The notes beneath the pieces were generated by a model, which did not search any database, was not told where the DNA came from, and was given only the letters and a program-made list of their open reading frames with translations. Below are positions 26,254 to 35,390 of a stretch of 64,000 nt of DNA, piece by piece. The DNA is from JACCTI01 sp038237435 (GTDB taxonomy: Bacteria > Verrucomicrobiota > Verrucomicrobiia > Chthoniobacterales > UBA10450). The stretch lies in the NCBI GenBank assembly GCA_038237435.1, contig JBBRYT010000005.1:145180-209179 (forward strand). The letters are read 5' to 3'. Numbering within the stretch: the first letter of the stretch is position 1; each line of letters opens with the position of its first letter. The translations under genes and the position numbers were made by a program.

Positions 26254-27477
26254 TTAGGCAGGCAGGACATTACGAAACGCACTTAGCAGTATCTGCACCT
26301 GTGAATCCCAGGTAAAAGACTGTAAAGCCTTCTTATCGATCCCTGTTCCCTGTGACATTCTTCCTTGCCAAATCGACTGAAGACAATCGATTAGAGCCTC
26401 CGGGGTCGGACAACAGTTCAACTGACCGGAAACTTGTCTTGCCAGAGCTTTGGATTCTTCATGCTCGCCGGGGAAAGCGATCATAGGACGACCACATGCA
26501 AGTAGCTCAACTAGTTTATGATGAAATGTCGCCGGCCTCCACAGGTAGGCATTTACGGAAGCGGATCGAATCAATTCAACGAATTCAGAAAAGGCGAGGT
26601 ATCCACGGCAGTCCACGCGACAGGCAGATCCGAAGCGACTTATATTCTGTTCCACCATCCGTGTATTCGAGCCCGCATAGGTTAGTCGCACGTGCGAACG
26701 TTCGGAGTCGCTCAATCGCTCTAACCACGTTTCGACGCCGCCCAGGAATTTTTGTAGCAGCGACTCGTGATATAGACTGCCTATCAATACCATGTGAAAC
26801 TCGCCGCGTGCGTGTGTGGTAGTTTGACAATCGATCAGCTCAGATGCGATCCCGCTATAGACGGTTGTGTGCTCCTGTCTGAACCACTTCTTTGCATTGT
26901 CCGCCATTAGGTTTGAATTCGAAGTCATCCAAGCAGCGTTACCGAATCTTCGTGCGAGAAGACCCCGCAGCCTGGCAGGGATTCCTGGATCCCACCCATC
27001 CTTAATATCCATCACCCAGGGGATGTTACCCAAGTCGGCGACGGACTGTGCAATCAGCCAGGCATCGGTACAACCAAAAGTCGCCCAACAAATCTGAGGT
27101 TTGAATTTCGGAACTAGCAAGGGCCAATAAGAGCGTGCCCCATCAACCCAATCAGCAAAAACCCCGGACTTCCTTAGATAATTTCCGGCGACAACCGACT
27201 TACTCAATAGCCCCGCAAATTTGCCCTCCCTTTGCTTTCGTAGGAAGAAACTTTTCGCCGGTTTGCAACAAAGAAGGTACGGGGTACTCCAGTCATGCTT
27301 CGCTAGTTCACTCGCAACTTGGTCCCCTGATTTCGCTTCCTCATCCTCCGATAGGGCCTGCGTTAACAAGACAACTTGATGGTTTGCGCGCGCCATGGCA
27401 TCGGCGAAACACGGCACTCGCCTGCCTGAAATATGAGGCGTGTCCGGATGGGAGTGGTTGACAAATAAAGCGCGCAA
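26254..27477 (-). CDS. GT-B glycosyltransferase (GT4-like)
   Basis: The 407-residue protein starts MRALFVNHSHPDTPHISGRR and has a Rossmann-like first half (WLIAQSVADLGNIPWVMDIK, DGWDPG). The donor half has FHMVLIGSLYHESLLQKFLG, RLTYAGSNTRMVEQNI, VNAYLWRP and VELLACGRPMIAFPGEHEES. The pattern fits GT4-type transferases, though the E-x7-E motif is not canonical. The acceptor is unknown. It follows an asparagine-synthase gene after 30 bp. Confidence 0.72.
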   Translation of the reverse strand: MRALFVNHSHPDTPHISGRRVPCFADAMARANHQVVLLTQALSEDEEAKSGDQVASELAKHDWSTPYLLCCKPAKSFFLRKQREGKFAGLLSKSVVAGNYLRKSGVFADWVDGARSYWPLLVPKFKPQICWATFGCTDAWLIAQSVADLGNIPWVMDIKDGWDPGIPARLRGLLARRFGNAAWMTSNSNLMADNAKKWFRQEHTTVYSGIASELIDCQTTTHARGEFHMVLIGSLYHESLLQKFLGGVETWLERLSDSERSHVRLTYAGSNTRMVEQNISRFGSACRVDCRGYLAFSEFVELIRSASVNAYLWRPATFHHKLVELLACGRPMIAFPGEHEESKALARQVSGQLNCCPTPEALIDCLQSIWQGRMSQGTGIDKKALQSFTWDSQVQILLSAFRNVLPA

Positions 27478-27507
27478 ATCACTGATAGCTTCGGACTTTG
27501 CGAGATT

Positions 27508-29421
27508 TCAGCCCTGGAAGACAGAAAAGCGCTCTTGTCTTTGTAATCGACGAATGAAATATTTTTTCCAAGATTCCGTCATTAGTGGTGCCCACAAGAC
27601 CCAACCTAACTGTGAATTACCGTTACGAAAACGCCTCAACGCAGATTGCCACCACTTTGCGTTCCAAAGCTCGCTGTTTTGAAATTCAGCGTCGTAAATA
27701 ATATCCTTTGCCGTCTCTAATAAACCGCCTTGAAACCAGCGATCCTGCGGCGGAAGAAAACCTTGTTTGTTCCAGCGTTGTCGAATCTTTTCTGGCAAGA
27801 CCCCACGCATGCTGTTGCGAAGCAACCGTTTGGTTTGTACCCCTCCCATTAGGTAGGTTGGAGGCAGTGATAAAACGAACTCTGCGATGCGGTGATCGCA
27901 AAAGGGCAAGCGCACTTCGCGTGAATGAGCCATCGAGTTGCGGTCGCCATACCGGAGTAAGGTGGTGAGAAATCGGCCAAAGGAATCTTGATACAGAGTG
28001 CTTGCCAGCGGGTTAAAGCGCTTATCTCGAATTGGAGCATTCACTTTGTTCAATCTAGAAGCCACTTGCCGGCGAATACCGAAAAGAAGATTAGTCCCGG
28101 CGCCTAGTCGAGTAGCGATAGGGTGGCGTAACGCCAAAGGTAGCTTGTCACGCACAGACCTTAACGGCGGCGATAACGCCAAGGGATATCGCGCTCGGAT
28201 CTTCGGCACTTCATCTTTCAGTAACTGCCCCTGACCGCTTTCCTGTAATGCCAACACGTATTGCCGAAAATATTGTTCGTAACCCCCGAGTAGCTCATCG
28301 GATCCCTGGCCATCTAGCAACACTGTGACGCCGTTCTCCTTAGCGAGGCGAAATACACACCATTGTGCATATTGGCTAGAACTGCCAACCGGCAATTCGT
28401 TATACCACATGAATTCGGGCAGATCCTCGATGAACCGTTTGACGGTAGGCTCGGTTACATGCGAAACGACACCGCACTGATTGACTATCTCTTTCGCATA
28501 TTCCCACTCGTCGGATGCCGAGCCAGGAAAGCGGCCGGTAAAGCAATGATACTTTGCACTTTTATTTATGAGGTTGAGCGCAAGACAAACGATGGCGCTC
28601 GAATCCAATCCTCCGGACAAACATGATCCAACTGGCACATCGCTTCTCATCCGCAGCCGCACCGAATCCGATAGCAACTCGCGGAAACGAATGATCGCGT
28701 CCTTCTCCGAAAGCTTCTCCAATTCCGGAGCCGGCTCGATGTCCCAATACCGGCCGATTGTTATTTTTAAAGTGCTAACGTCTATCGTGAGTTTCTCTCC
28801 AGGACGCAATTGAGAAATGGAGCAGAAAACTGTGTCGCGGTCGGCGTCAAGACCAGTGCCCGGATTGTGCAGCCCCCGTAGCAAGCGAAACTCATCATAT
28901 TCGAGGGAGACCTCAGATAGCTGTAAGATAGCCTTGTACTCTGAGGCGAACGCGACAAAATCCTTTCCTTCAGCAAACAGGAATGGCTTTTCGCCGTAAC
29001 GATCTCTCGCGCAGAAGACCGTATTTGAGTTCTGATCGAAGAGCGCGAACGCAAACATCCCGTTGAAACGATTGAGACAAGATTCGCCCCATTCCTTATA
29101 AGCCTCGAGAATAACTTCGGTATCTGAGTTGGATTCGAAGTAGTGGCCGAGACTCCGTAATTCCTCCCGAATTTCGAGATAGTTGTAGATCTCGCCGTTA
29201 AAAGTAATGACGAACCTACCGGAGGTATCCTCCATCGGTTGAAGTCCCTTTTCCGAAAGATCGATGATAGCAAGTCTCCGATGCCCCAATGCGACTTTGC
29301 CATCTGCGAACAATCGGTGGCCGTCACCGTCGGGTCCCCGATGCGATTGGACAGCGGTCATTTGATACAACGCGTCCGCGTTAATCGTACGATTACCGAT
29401 TATTCCGGCGATTCCGCACAT
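27508..29421 (-). CDS. asnB: Asparagine-synthase-type glutamine amidotransferase (second copy)
   Basis: The 637-residue protein starts MCGIAGIIGNRTINADALYQ with Cys2 available as glutaminase nucleophile, then QSHRGPDGDGHRLF, RLAIIDLSEKGLQPM, FNGEIYNYLEIREELRSLGH and the synthetase motif CLSGGLDSSAIVCLALN plus LLDGQGSDELLGGYEQYF. It is only distantly similar to the copy at 15.9-17.7 kb, so the two were probably acquired separately. Carboxamide formation on uronic acid residues of the EPS is the likely role. It is flanked by glycosyltransferase and FkbM genes. Confidence 0.87.
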   Translation of the reverse strand: MCGIAGIIGNRTINADALYQMTAVQSHRGPDGDGHRLFADGKVALGHRRLAIIDLSEKGLQPMEDTSGRFVITFNGEIYNYLEIREELRSLGHYFESNSDTEVILEAYKEWGESCLNRFNGMFAFALFDQNSNTVFCARDRYGEKPFLFAEGKDFVAFASEYKAILQLSEVSLEYDEFRLLRGLHNPGTGLDADRDTVFCSISQLRPGEKLTIDVSTLKITIGRYWDIEPAPELEKLSEKDAIIRFRELLSDSVRLRMRSDVPVGSCLSGGLDSSAIVCLALNLINKSAKYHCFTGRFPGSASDEWEYAKEIVNQCGVVSHVTEPTVKRFIEDLPEFMWYNELPVGSSSQYAQWCVFRLAKENGVTVLLDGQGSDELLGGYEQYFRQYVLALQESGQGQLLKDEVPKIRARYPLALSPPLRSVRDKLPLALRHPIATRLGAGTNLLFGIRRQVASRLNKVNAPIRDKRFNPLASTLYQDSFGRFLTTLLRYGDRNSMAHSREVRLPFCDHRIAEFVLSLPPTYLMGGVQTKRLLRNSMRGVLPEKIRQRWNKQGFLPPQDRWFQGGLLETAKDIIYDAEFQNSELWNAKWWQSALRRFRNGNSQLGWVLWAPLMTESWKKYFIRRLQRQERFSVFQG

Positions 29422-29450
29422 CGTTCTGTCCTAGAGGCCGCGGGCGAAAC

Positions 29451-30260
29451 TCACCGAGCCGCCGTCGCGCGTTTCTTCTCAAGGTGTCCGCCCCAAGCAC
29501 GTTTCAGTGGTAGCAGTATTTCCGAGAGCAGAAGTAAGCCACAGGTTCTAAGTAAGCCGATTCGTCGAAGGACACGCTTATGAATGAATAAAACATCTAA
29601 ATTGAATGGGGCGGAGAGCTGAAGACACAAATACCCCAGCGATCGAAGCCGAGCCTTCGCTGACGTTGTCTCGCTCACGTAAGCCGGATCAAAACAATCG
29701 TGAAATTCAATCGCAATTTGATCTGCCAGGCATAACTGCTCGTCCGGCGTGGCGGCGAGTGCGTCGATTTCAGCTCCTTCGATGTCCATTTTTAAGAGGT
29801 CAATGTGATTCAGCTCGAGTTCGCTGACCAAGCTTCGGATAGTTGCGCCGCGGACAATTACGGTCTCCCTTCGCCATCCCATTTTACCATTAGCGACGTT
29901 AAGATTAATGCTGTTACCCTCAGGATTATTGGAAAGATAGAGAGTAACGGGCTCGTCGGATGAGGAGATTGCCCGGTTGAAGAATCGGACACGCCCGTTT
30001 TGTGGGAGACCGTTAAAAGTTGCCGGATCCGCTTCGATACCAATGATTCGGCAGTTCCACTTTCGCGCAATGAGGCCAGAAAATTCTCCCTTATTCGCGC
30101 CCAGGTCCAGCACCGTGCTGTGTTGATCCAGCAGGGAACCAATAAAGTGGTGCCCACTGCATTGAATAAGGCCGCATGCGCGCGCAGTCCGCAGTGTCAG
30201 CTCTTTTCCGATATTTTTGCAAAGTAGGACAAAGCTCATAAAGGGTTTCCGTCCGTGCAT
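29451..30260 (-). CDS. FkbM family SAM-dependent methyltransferase
   Basis: The 269-residue protein shows STVLDLGANKGEFSGLIARK, CRIIGIEADPATFNGLPQNG and the hallmark HIDLLKMDIEGAEIDALAAT. The C-terminal 45 residues are basic and hydrophobic (LRTCGLLLLSEILLPLKRAW), perhaps a membrane-association helix. It probably O-methylates a sugar of the repeat unit. The gene lies 6 bp downstream of a GT2 gene in a tight run. Confidence 0.83.
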   Translation of the reverse strand: MHGRKPFMSFVLLCKNIGKELTLRTARACGLIQCSGHHFIGSLLDQHSTVLDLGANKGEFSGLIARKWNCRIIGIEADPATFNGLPQNGRVRFFNRAISSSDEPVTLYLSNNPEGNSINLNVANGKMGWRRETVIVRGATIRSLVSELELNHIDLLKMDIEGAEIDALAATPDEQLCLADQIAIEFHDCFDPAYVSETTSAKARLRSLGYLCLQLSAPFNLDVLFIHKRVLRRIGLLRTCGLLLLSEILLPLKRAWGGHLEKKRATAAR

Positions 30261-30266
30261 GCAGAG

Positions 30267-31391
30267 TTAATCCGAGTGCGGCAATACGTTCTTATAATGC
30301 CAGCGCTCGTTTCTGCGCTCGATAACGGGAAAAACGGTTTTGAGCCAAAGTTTGGTAAGGATCAGGCTTAGGCGGCAAAGACTTTTCCATCTTTGCCTCA
30401 ATCCGATCGAGCGATCACCGGCGTAGTAGTCGTGTTCCAGAGTATTCTCGAGCAGCATTTCCATCCCGGCCCAACGCGCCTCTTTCAGATCTTGCGCGGG
30501 CCAGCGTTCCGCCGGTAATTGATATAGGTCACGCAACATTTGAAGATAGGCCTTAATTCCTTCTCTCTTTTGCCACACAAGCCGCTCGCGGTATCGCTTC
30601 ACCCAAGTCTCAAAAGCAGTATGCGCATAGGCCTGGCTCATGTTCTCGGCATGGACACGATACTTCACCAAAGATCGGTCCAAGTGGACGCAATCGCCTA
30701 ACAGCATGGCACGCATGTGCAGCGGGTTGTCTTCAAGAATAAGATTATCGGTCAACGGACCAAAGCGATCAAACACCGAGCGAGAGAGAGTAAGGGACGC
30801 AGCCAGTGCTCCGCCACTAAATCGCTTCCGAACACCTTCTTCCAAAGTGTCGAAGGACCGGGCTTTGCGACCAGGCGTGCCTCGTAGTATTCCTTCTTCG
30901 TCAATCTCTTCTAGGTCCGAGTAAATGGCGTGTGCCTTCTTACCAGACGTCAACCAAGCGTCGACCGTCAGGCGAGTGCGCTCGGGAAGAGAAATATCGT
31001 CTCCGTTGGCGAGGAGAATTAGGTCCCCTTTGGATTCTTTGAGGCAGGCATTCAACTGGCTGCCAATACCTACATTGTGCACATTCCGATTAAGCGATAC
31101 GGTGTGAGGACCCTTATAGCCGGCCGCCATCTCCTGCATAATCTCAAACGTCCTATCCAACGATCCATCGTCAGATAGAAAGATCTCCAGTGGAGAGTAG
31201 TCTTGCGCGAAAGCTCCCTCGATAGCGGATTTGATATACTTCTCCTCGTTATACGCGTAGATAACGAAGGTTACAAGGGGAGTAAGACTTGCAGAATGCT
31301 CGCCCGAAGTCAATGCTTGGACGTTCGATGGTAGATTCGTATTACCCTTCCTTCGGCTAGCGAGCTGCGCTTCCAATTCCTCGAAGTCCAA
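30267..31391 (-). CDS. Family 2 glycosyltransferase
   Basis: The 374-residue protein has TPLVTFVIYAYNEEKYIKSA, QDYSPLEIFLSDDGSLDRTF and GDLILLANGDDISLPERTRL, the GT-A fold with its acidic metal site, then YRVHAENMSQAY typical of this GT2 subgroup. An N-terminal ~35-residue polar stretch precedes the domain. The start overlaps the end of the upstream GT2 gene by 35 bp, so the true start may be further in. Donor and acceptor are unknown. Confidence 0.83.
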   Translation of the reverse strand: MDFEELEAQLASRRKGNTNLPSNVQALTSGEHSASLTPLVTFVIYAYNEEKYIKSAIEGAFAQDYSPLEIFLSDDGSLDRTFEIMQEMAAGYKGPHTVSLNRNVHNVGIGSQLNACLKESKGDLILLANGDDISLPERTRLTVDAWLTSGKKAHAIYSDLEEIDEEGILRGTPGRKARSFDTLEEGVRKRFSGGALAASLTLSRSVFDRFGPLTDNLILEDNPLHMRAMLLGDCVHLDRSLVKYRVHAENMSQAYAHTAFETWVKRYRERLVWQKREGIKAYLQMLRDLYQLPAERWPAQDLKEARWAGMEMLLENTLEHDYYAGDRSIGLRQRWKSLCRLSLILTKLWLKTVFPVIERRNERWHYKNVLPHSD

Positions 31392-32508
31392 GGTGCTTCA
31401 ACAATGTTCGCAGCGGCGCCCGTAATGTATGGGATACTTGCGTCCCGACAGCAACGGGATACTGGAGGCAATACCTGGCGGTGCGCCAAAGCGACTTCGG
31501 TCTCTTCAGCATATATAATGCGTTACTTGGATATCGCAGCATTAAGTAGACGATACTGGCAGCGTTCGAGACGCAACGTTCGCGTTCAACATATCCGTAC
31601 ACTTGTTTATCCATCTCGTAGATTTTCGAAAATGTTTTCAAGCTTTCCGCGCACATCCTGATCGGAGTAATAGATGAATATATCCCCTCTAAGGTAACGT
31701 TGTGGACAGAAGTTATTTCGTCCAGAAATACGGCAGGACCTTCTTTCAAGTAAAGCGCGACTATCGCCATGTCGGCGTTCAACACTCCGGAAACCCAAGA
31801 TGGGTATCGAACATAGTTGTTTCTAAGCAAGAACGTTGAAGTGTGAGAGATCTGCCAAGGGATCAAGATGGCATCTTCCGGCCCATAGAAACGTTTCACT
31901 ACCTTAGGCCTTCTTTCGCACGTTTGCCCGTAGCTCCCATCTTCAGCCCGCCGGGCCTCACTTACAGCTGTAAAGCATAACGAGCTATCTGGATTGGCTT
32001 CTAGGAGAGCCGTCTGTAGAGCCAATTTTTGCGGATGGATCCAATAATCATCTCCTTCGAGGAGAGCGATATATCTTCCGCGACATGCATTCAGAATCGC
32101 CAGGTTGCAGGTTGGGCTCGTCGCTAACCCCGGAATCGCCTGCCATAGGTTGCGATCGGCCAGGATGAGTCGAATCTGCTCAGGAAGTCTTTCTTGGTAT
32201 CGGCAAATGATTTCTCTAGTTCCATCGGTTGAATAATCATCACTAATAACAATTTCGAAAGGGAACGGTGTCTCCTGCACGAGAATACTTTCGAGAGCCT
32301 TCTCGATTGACTTAGCATGGTTGTAGGTAACCAACGCCACACTCACAAGTGGTGCGTGGTTAGTTTTCGGATCGCTAACCTCGGTAATATGCTTCTCGAC
32401 GAGATCGTTCAGCGCATGACCAAACGTTGTAGAAATGTCGATCTCCATAACGGCAAACAAGTAACGTGGGATGCAGCCACTAACGCTTGGCCGCCGATAC
32501 GGCAGCAC
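31357..32508 (-). CDS. Family 2 glycosyltransferase
   Basis: GT-A motifs are clear: PLVSVALVTYNHAKSIEKAL, FPFEIVISDDYSTDGTREII and RYIALLEGDDYWIHPQKLAL (DD metal site). The listed 383-residue product begins MLPYRRPSVSG inside the upstream DegT gene (29-bp overlap). The ATG at residue 21 (MEIDISTTFGHALNDL) is a more natural start. It should add one sugar to the lipid-linked repeat unit. Confidence 0.83.
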   Translation of the reverse strand: MLPYRRPSVSGCIPRYLFAVMEIDISTTFGHALNDLVEKHITEVSDPKTNHAPLVSVALVTYNHAKSIEKALESILVQETPFPFEIVISDDYSTDGTREIICRYQERLPEQIRLILADRNLWQAIPGLATSPTCNLAILNACRGRYIALLEGDDYWIHPQKLALQTALLEANPDSSLCFTAVSEARRAEDGSYGQTCERRPKVVKRFYGPEDAILIPWQISHTSTFLLRNNYVRYPSWVSGVLNADMAIVALYLKEGPAVFLDEITSVHNVTLEGIYSSITPIRMCAESLKTFSKIYEMDKQVYGYVERERCVSNAASIVYLMLRYPSNALYMLKRPKSLWRTARYCLQYPVAVGTQVSHTLRAPLRTLLKHLGLRGIGSAAR

Positions 32509-33622
32509 GTATGATCAAACAAACCTCTCTAACCATATCAGGAGACACTGCCGAGCCGGTTGGAAGAACGAGCACCCGATCTGCCAACTTCGTGGTTTGA
32601 GGCAGTACCGCTCCCGCGTTTGGGAACAGACTGCAATATGGCTCCATTCGATGGCAACCTGGATAGAAATATCGACGGGCAATAATGTTGTTGTCGTGTA
32701 GATGCTGTAAGAGCCGGTCGCGACTTATGGGGCAGGCTTCGGAGTCTATTTCCGCGACTATGTATTGGAAGTTATTGCTTTCGGACTCATCATACTCAAT
32801 AATCGCGACACCCGGCATACCGGCTAGCTCCGCACGATAGACCTCATAGTTGTTCCTGTTAGTTTCGATAAACGCGTCGATACTCTCCAGATTCGTTAGC
32901 CCCATCGCCGCCGAGATCTCGTTCATCTTGCCGTTGACGCCGAGATACTCGACCTGGTCGTAGCCGGTAAATCCAAAATTCTTCATTAAGCGCATCTTCG
33001 CAGCCAGGTCGTCATCGTTGGTAGCGACCATCCCGCCTTCGAAGGTATTGACGAATTTTGTGGCGTGGAAACTGAAGACCTCCGCGCGACCAAAACCACC
33101 GATCATCTTGCCCTCGTGCGTACACCCAAATGCGTGGGACGCATCAAACATGAGTTGCAGTCGGTGCTTGGAGGCGAGGGCTTCAAGCGAGTCGATATTA
33201 CATGCGCGCCCCCAGAGATGAACGCCAAGGATGCCCGTTGTACGCGGAGTTATGAGCGCTTCGATTTGCGATGGATCGATATTATGGGTCGTCGGCTCAA
33301 TGTCACAAAACACTGGAGTAATCTCCTGCCACTGGAGCGCATGGGCGGTAGCGATGAAAGTGAATGAAGGAATTATTACTTCCCCGCGCAGCCCTAAAGC
33401 CCGTATGGCAATCTCCAGCCCTACAGTCGCATTACACATCGCGATGCAGTGCCGCACCTGGAGAAAGTCCGCCACACGCTGCTCAAATTCGCGGACGTAT
33501 CGCCCTGCATTGGAGAGCCAGCGTCGATCTAAGATATCGTCTACGCGACGCATAAAGGTCTGCCGATTGCCGATGTTCGGCCGGCCTACAAACAACTGCT
33601 CAGTAAACGGAGTCATTCTCAA
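32480..33622 (-). CDS. DegT/DnrJ/EryC1/StrS aminotransferase (VioA-like)
   Basis: The 380-residue protein has RRWLSNAGRYVREFEQRVAD, GEVIIPSFTFIATAHALQWQ, the aspartate motif LMFDASHAFGC and the PLP lysine in VFSFHATKFVNTFEGG at about residue 187. It differs clearly from the other DegT enzyme here and resembles the group that aminates dTDP-4-keto-6-deoxyglucose to dTDP-viosamine. RmlA/RmlB genes for that donor are not in the window. The neighbouring acyl-activation cassette (37.0-41.0 kb) would suit N-acylation of such a 4-amino sugar. The substrate is inference. Confidence 0.8.
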   Translation of the reverse strand: MRMTPFTEQLFVGRPNIGNRQTFMRRVDDILDRRWLSNAGRYVREFEQRVADFLQVRHCIAMCNATVGLEIAIRALGLRGEVIIPSFTFIATAHALQWQEITPVFCDIEPTTHNIDPSQIEALITPRTTGILGVHLWGRACNIDSLEALASKHRLQLMFDASHAFGCTHEGKMIGGFGRAEVFSFHATKFVNTFEGGMVATNDDDLAAKMRLMKNFGFTGYDQVEYLGVNGKMNEISAAMGLTNLESIDAFIETNRNNYEVYRAELAGMPGVAIIEYDESESNNFQYIVAEIDSEACPISRDRLLQHLHDNNIIARRYFYPGCHRMEPYCSLFPNAGAVLPQTTKLADRVLVLPTGSAVSPDMVREVCLIIRAAVSAAKR

Positions 33623-34338
33623 ACCCTCTGCGCGACAAAGATGTAGGCTGACACCTTTAGACCGTAAAAGTCGTCGTTCTGATGTCCTATTCCCAACGGC
33701 ACAAACGAAGGGCTCAGGAGTCGAGCAACATCGTCACGGCTGCTGGCTACCATAAACCGCAGCCCATTTCGCAAATTGAATGGATCATTGCGAATGATCA
33801 TCGAGCCATCGGGTAGCGCGTCGCCTCCCGAAAGCACCGCATTATCCGGATCGGGCAGATTTGCTACGAGGATGCCGCCAGGGCGCACGACGCGAGCAAG
33901 CTCACCCACAACCTCTTCCCACGCCGTATTGGAATCCATGTAGTAGAAACTGGAACATGAGAGAACATAATCGAAAAAAGCGGTGGGGTACAGGAGCTCA
34001 GTATTTCGGCTCGCTTTGAAGGAGACATTCCAGTCCTGCTCTCGCGCAATCTGTTCAAGATCGGCTATCATTACGGCGGAGATCTCGGTGGCGTGCACCT
34101 CGAATCCCAGATGAAGCAGAAGCGGCAGGTTGCGACCGTCACCGCAACTCAAATCGAGGACACGCGCGCCTCTGTATTTCAATTTGTCGATCTTAAGGCC
34201 TGGATAGTTTCCGCCCGCTAGAGTCCTGACCACCCATTCGGTTGGAAAGCGCCCAGAATGCCTTGTCTGATAAAATCCATGCCATCCCTTAGCATTTAAA
34301 GCGTTTGCGGAACCGGGCGGACATTCATTAGCGGACAT
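33619..34338 (-). CDS. SAM-dependent methyltransferase (class I)
   Basis: The 239-residue protein contains GARVLDLSCGDGRNLPLLLH (SAM motif I), FEVHATEISAVMIADLEQIA, FFDYVLSCSSFYYMDSNTAW and LARVVRPGGILVANLPDPDN. It is a Methyltransf_11/25-type enzyme and overlaps the downstream aminotransferase gene by 4 bp, so the two are probably made in step. N- or O-methylation of the amino sugar is a reasonable guess. Confidence 0.82.
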   Translation of the reverse strand: MSANECPPGSANALNAKGWHGFYQTRHSGRFPTEWVVRTLAGGNYPGLKIDKLKYRGARVLDLSCGDGRNLPLLLHLGFEVHATEISAVMIADLEQIAREQDWNVSFKASRNTELLYPTAFFDYVLSCSSFYYMDSNTAWEEVVGELARVVRPGGILVANLPDPDNAVLSGGDALPDGSMIIRNDPFNLRNGLRFMVASSRDDVARLLSPSFVPLGIGHQNDDFYGLKVSAYIFVAQRV

Positions 34339-34385
34339 AGGAGCTTCGCGAAGTGTTTCCTGTTACGGATGCTCAATCCCCTGCT

Positions 34386-35348
34386 CTACCTCGAGCTACG
34401 CAGCACAGCGTAACCAAAACCATCGCGTCCCATGGAATTGCCACAGTAAAAAAGGTAGGTCTTAGCTTCCACTTCCAAGAGACTCGGATAAGACACCATT
34501 TCCGAGTCCCATCCACTCGATGATTTGGTTAACCCTCCGGAACCATCCGCTCTATGCCACGTAATTAGATCGTCGCTCCGAGCGTAGCCAATGCCATATC
34601 CTCTTTGTGGGTTTCGGAAGTCCACGCCATGTCGATACGAAAACCACATATGATAGCAATCACCGAGACATAGAACGGCTGGTCTTGCCTGGCATTCGTT
34701 TTCGTCCAGCGTAGGAACAGAGGGTATTCCGTCACGTTGCCATTGGATCGCGTCATCAGAAATCGCATGAAACAATCGATAAATACTTTCCATCCGGCCA
34801 CCATGATTCACCCACGCCGTTCCAGCTAGATACCATAAATGATAACGGTCACCGACGGGCATGACGAACGGGCTGCCGTGCACAAAAGGTTCCTGTGGGG
34901 TGCGTGTAATTATCGGCCCCAGCGCATACCGTTCAAAGGAGGAACCACCGTCATCGCTAATCGCCAGCCCGATCGCTGACTGCCACGGAACCCCGCGAGT
35001 CCGCGCCCATCCCACGTAATAAAGCCATATTTCTCCCCCTTTTCGGATAACACAGCAAGGCATAACGCCGAATTCGTCGAACGTACCTGGATCTCCCAGC
35101 GGCAAAACAGGGCGATCATGAACATAAAGAATTTTTTGGGGATCATCACGATCCACATCCAGAAAGGTGGTGTAGCTGACAAAATCCCCGGAAGGCTCTG
35201 GTGCTGGGCGGCACGTGAAATAGATCCGAATTTTATCTTCCAGCAAAAGGGGCGACGGAACTTGCGCGTAGGCGTGCATCCATTCATAGCGGCCGTCGGC
35301 TACGAAAATCCGACCCTGTTTCTGCCAATTAAACTTTGCTGCACTCAC
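34386..35348 (-). CDS. Five-bladed beta-propeller protein, glycoside-hydrolase-43/32-like
   Basis: The 320-residue protein is a string of propeller blades of GH43/GH32/DUF377 type: QVPSPLLLEDKIRIYFTCRP, IWLYYVGWARTRGVPWQSAI, GLAISDDGGSSFERY, YHLWYLAGTAW, ISDDAIQWQRDG, YHMWFSYRHGVDF and TYLFYCGNSMGRDGFGYAVL. No signal peptide is seen, so it is cytosolic. Proteins of this fold within O-antigen clusters are of unsettled function; some act as glycosyl- or phospho-transferases. The catalytic triad cannot be assigned by eye. It sits between two methyltransferase genes. Confidence 0.72.
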   Translation of the reverse strand: MSAAKFNWQKQGRIFVADGRYEWMHAYAQVPSPLLLEDKIRIYFTCRPAPEPSGDFVSYTTFLDVDRDDPQKILYVHDRPVLPLGDPGTFDEFGVMPCCVIRKGGEIWLYYVGWARTRGVPWQSAIGLAISDDGGSSFERYALGPIITRTPQEPFVHGSPFVMPVGDRYHLWYLAGTAWVNHGGRMESIYRLFHAISDDAIQWQRDGIPSVPTLDENECQARPAVLCLGDCYHMWFSYRHGVDFRNPQRGYGIGYARSDDLITWHRADGSGGLTKSSSGWDSEMVSYPSLLEVEAKTYLFYCGNSMGRDGFGYAVLRSSR

Positions 35349-35390
35349 CTGCGCGATGCTAAGATCTCGAAGAAGATTTGACGTGAATGC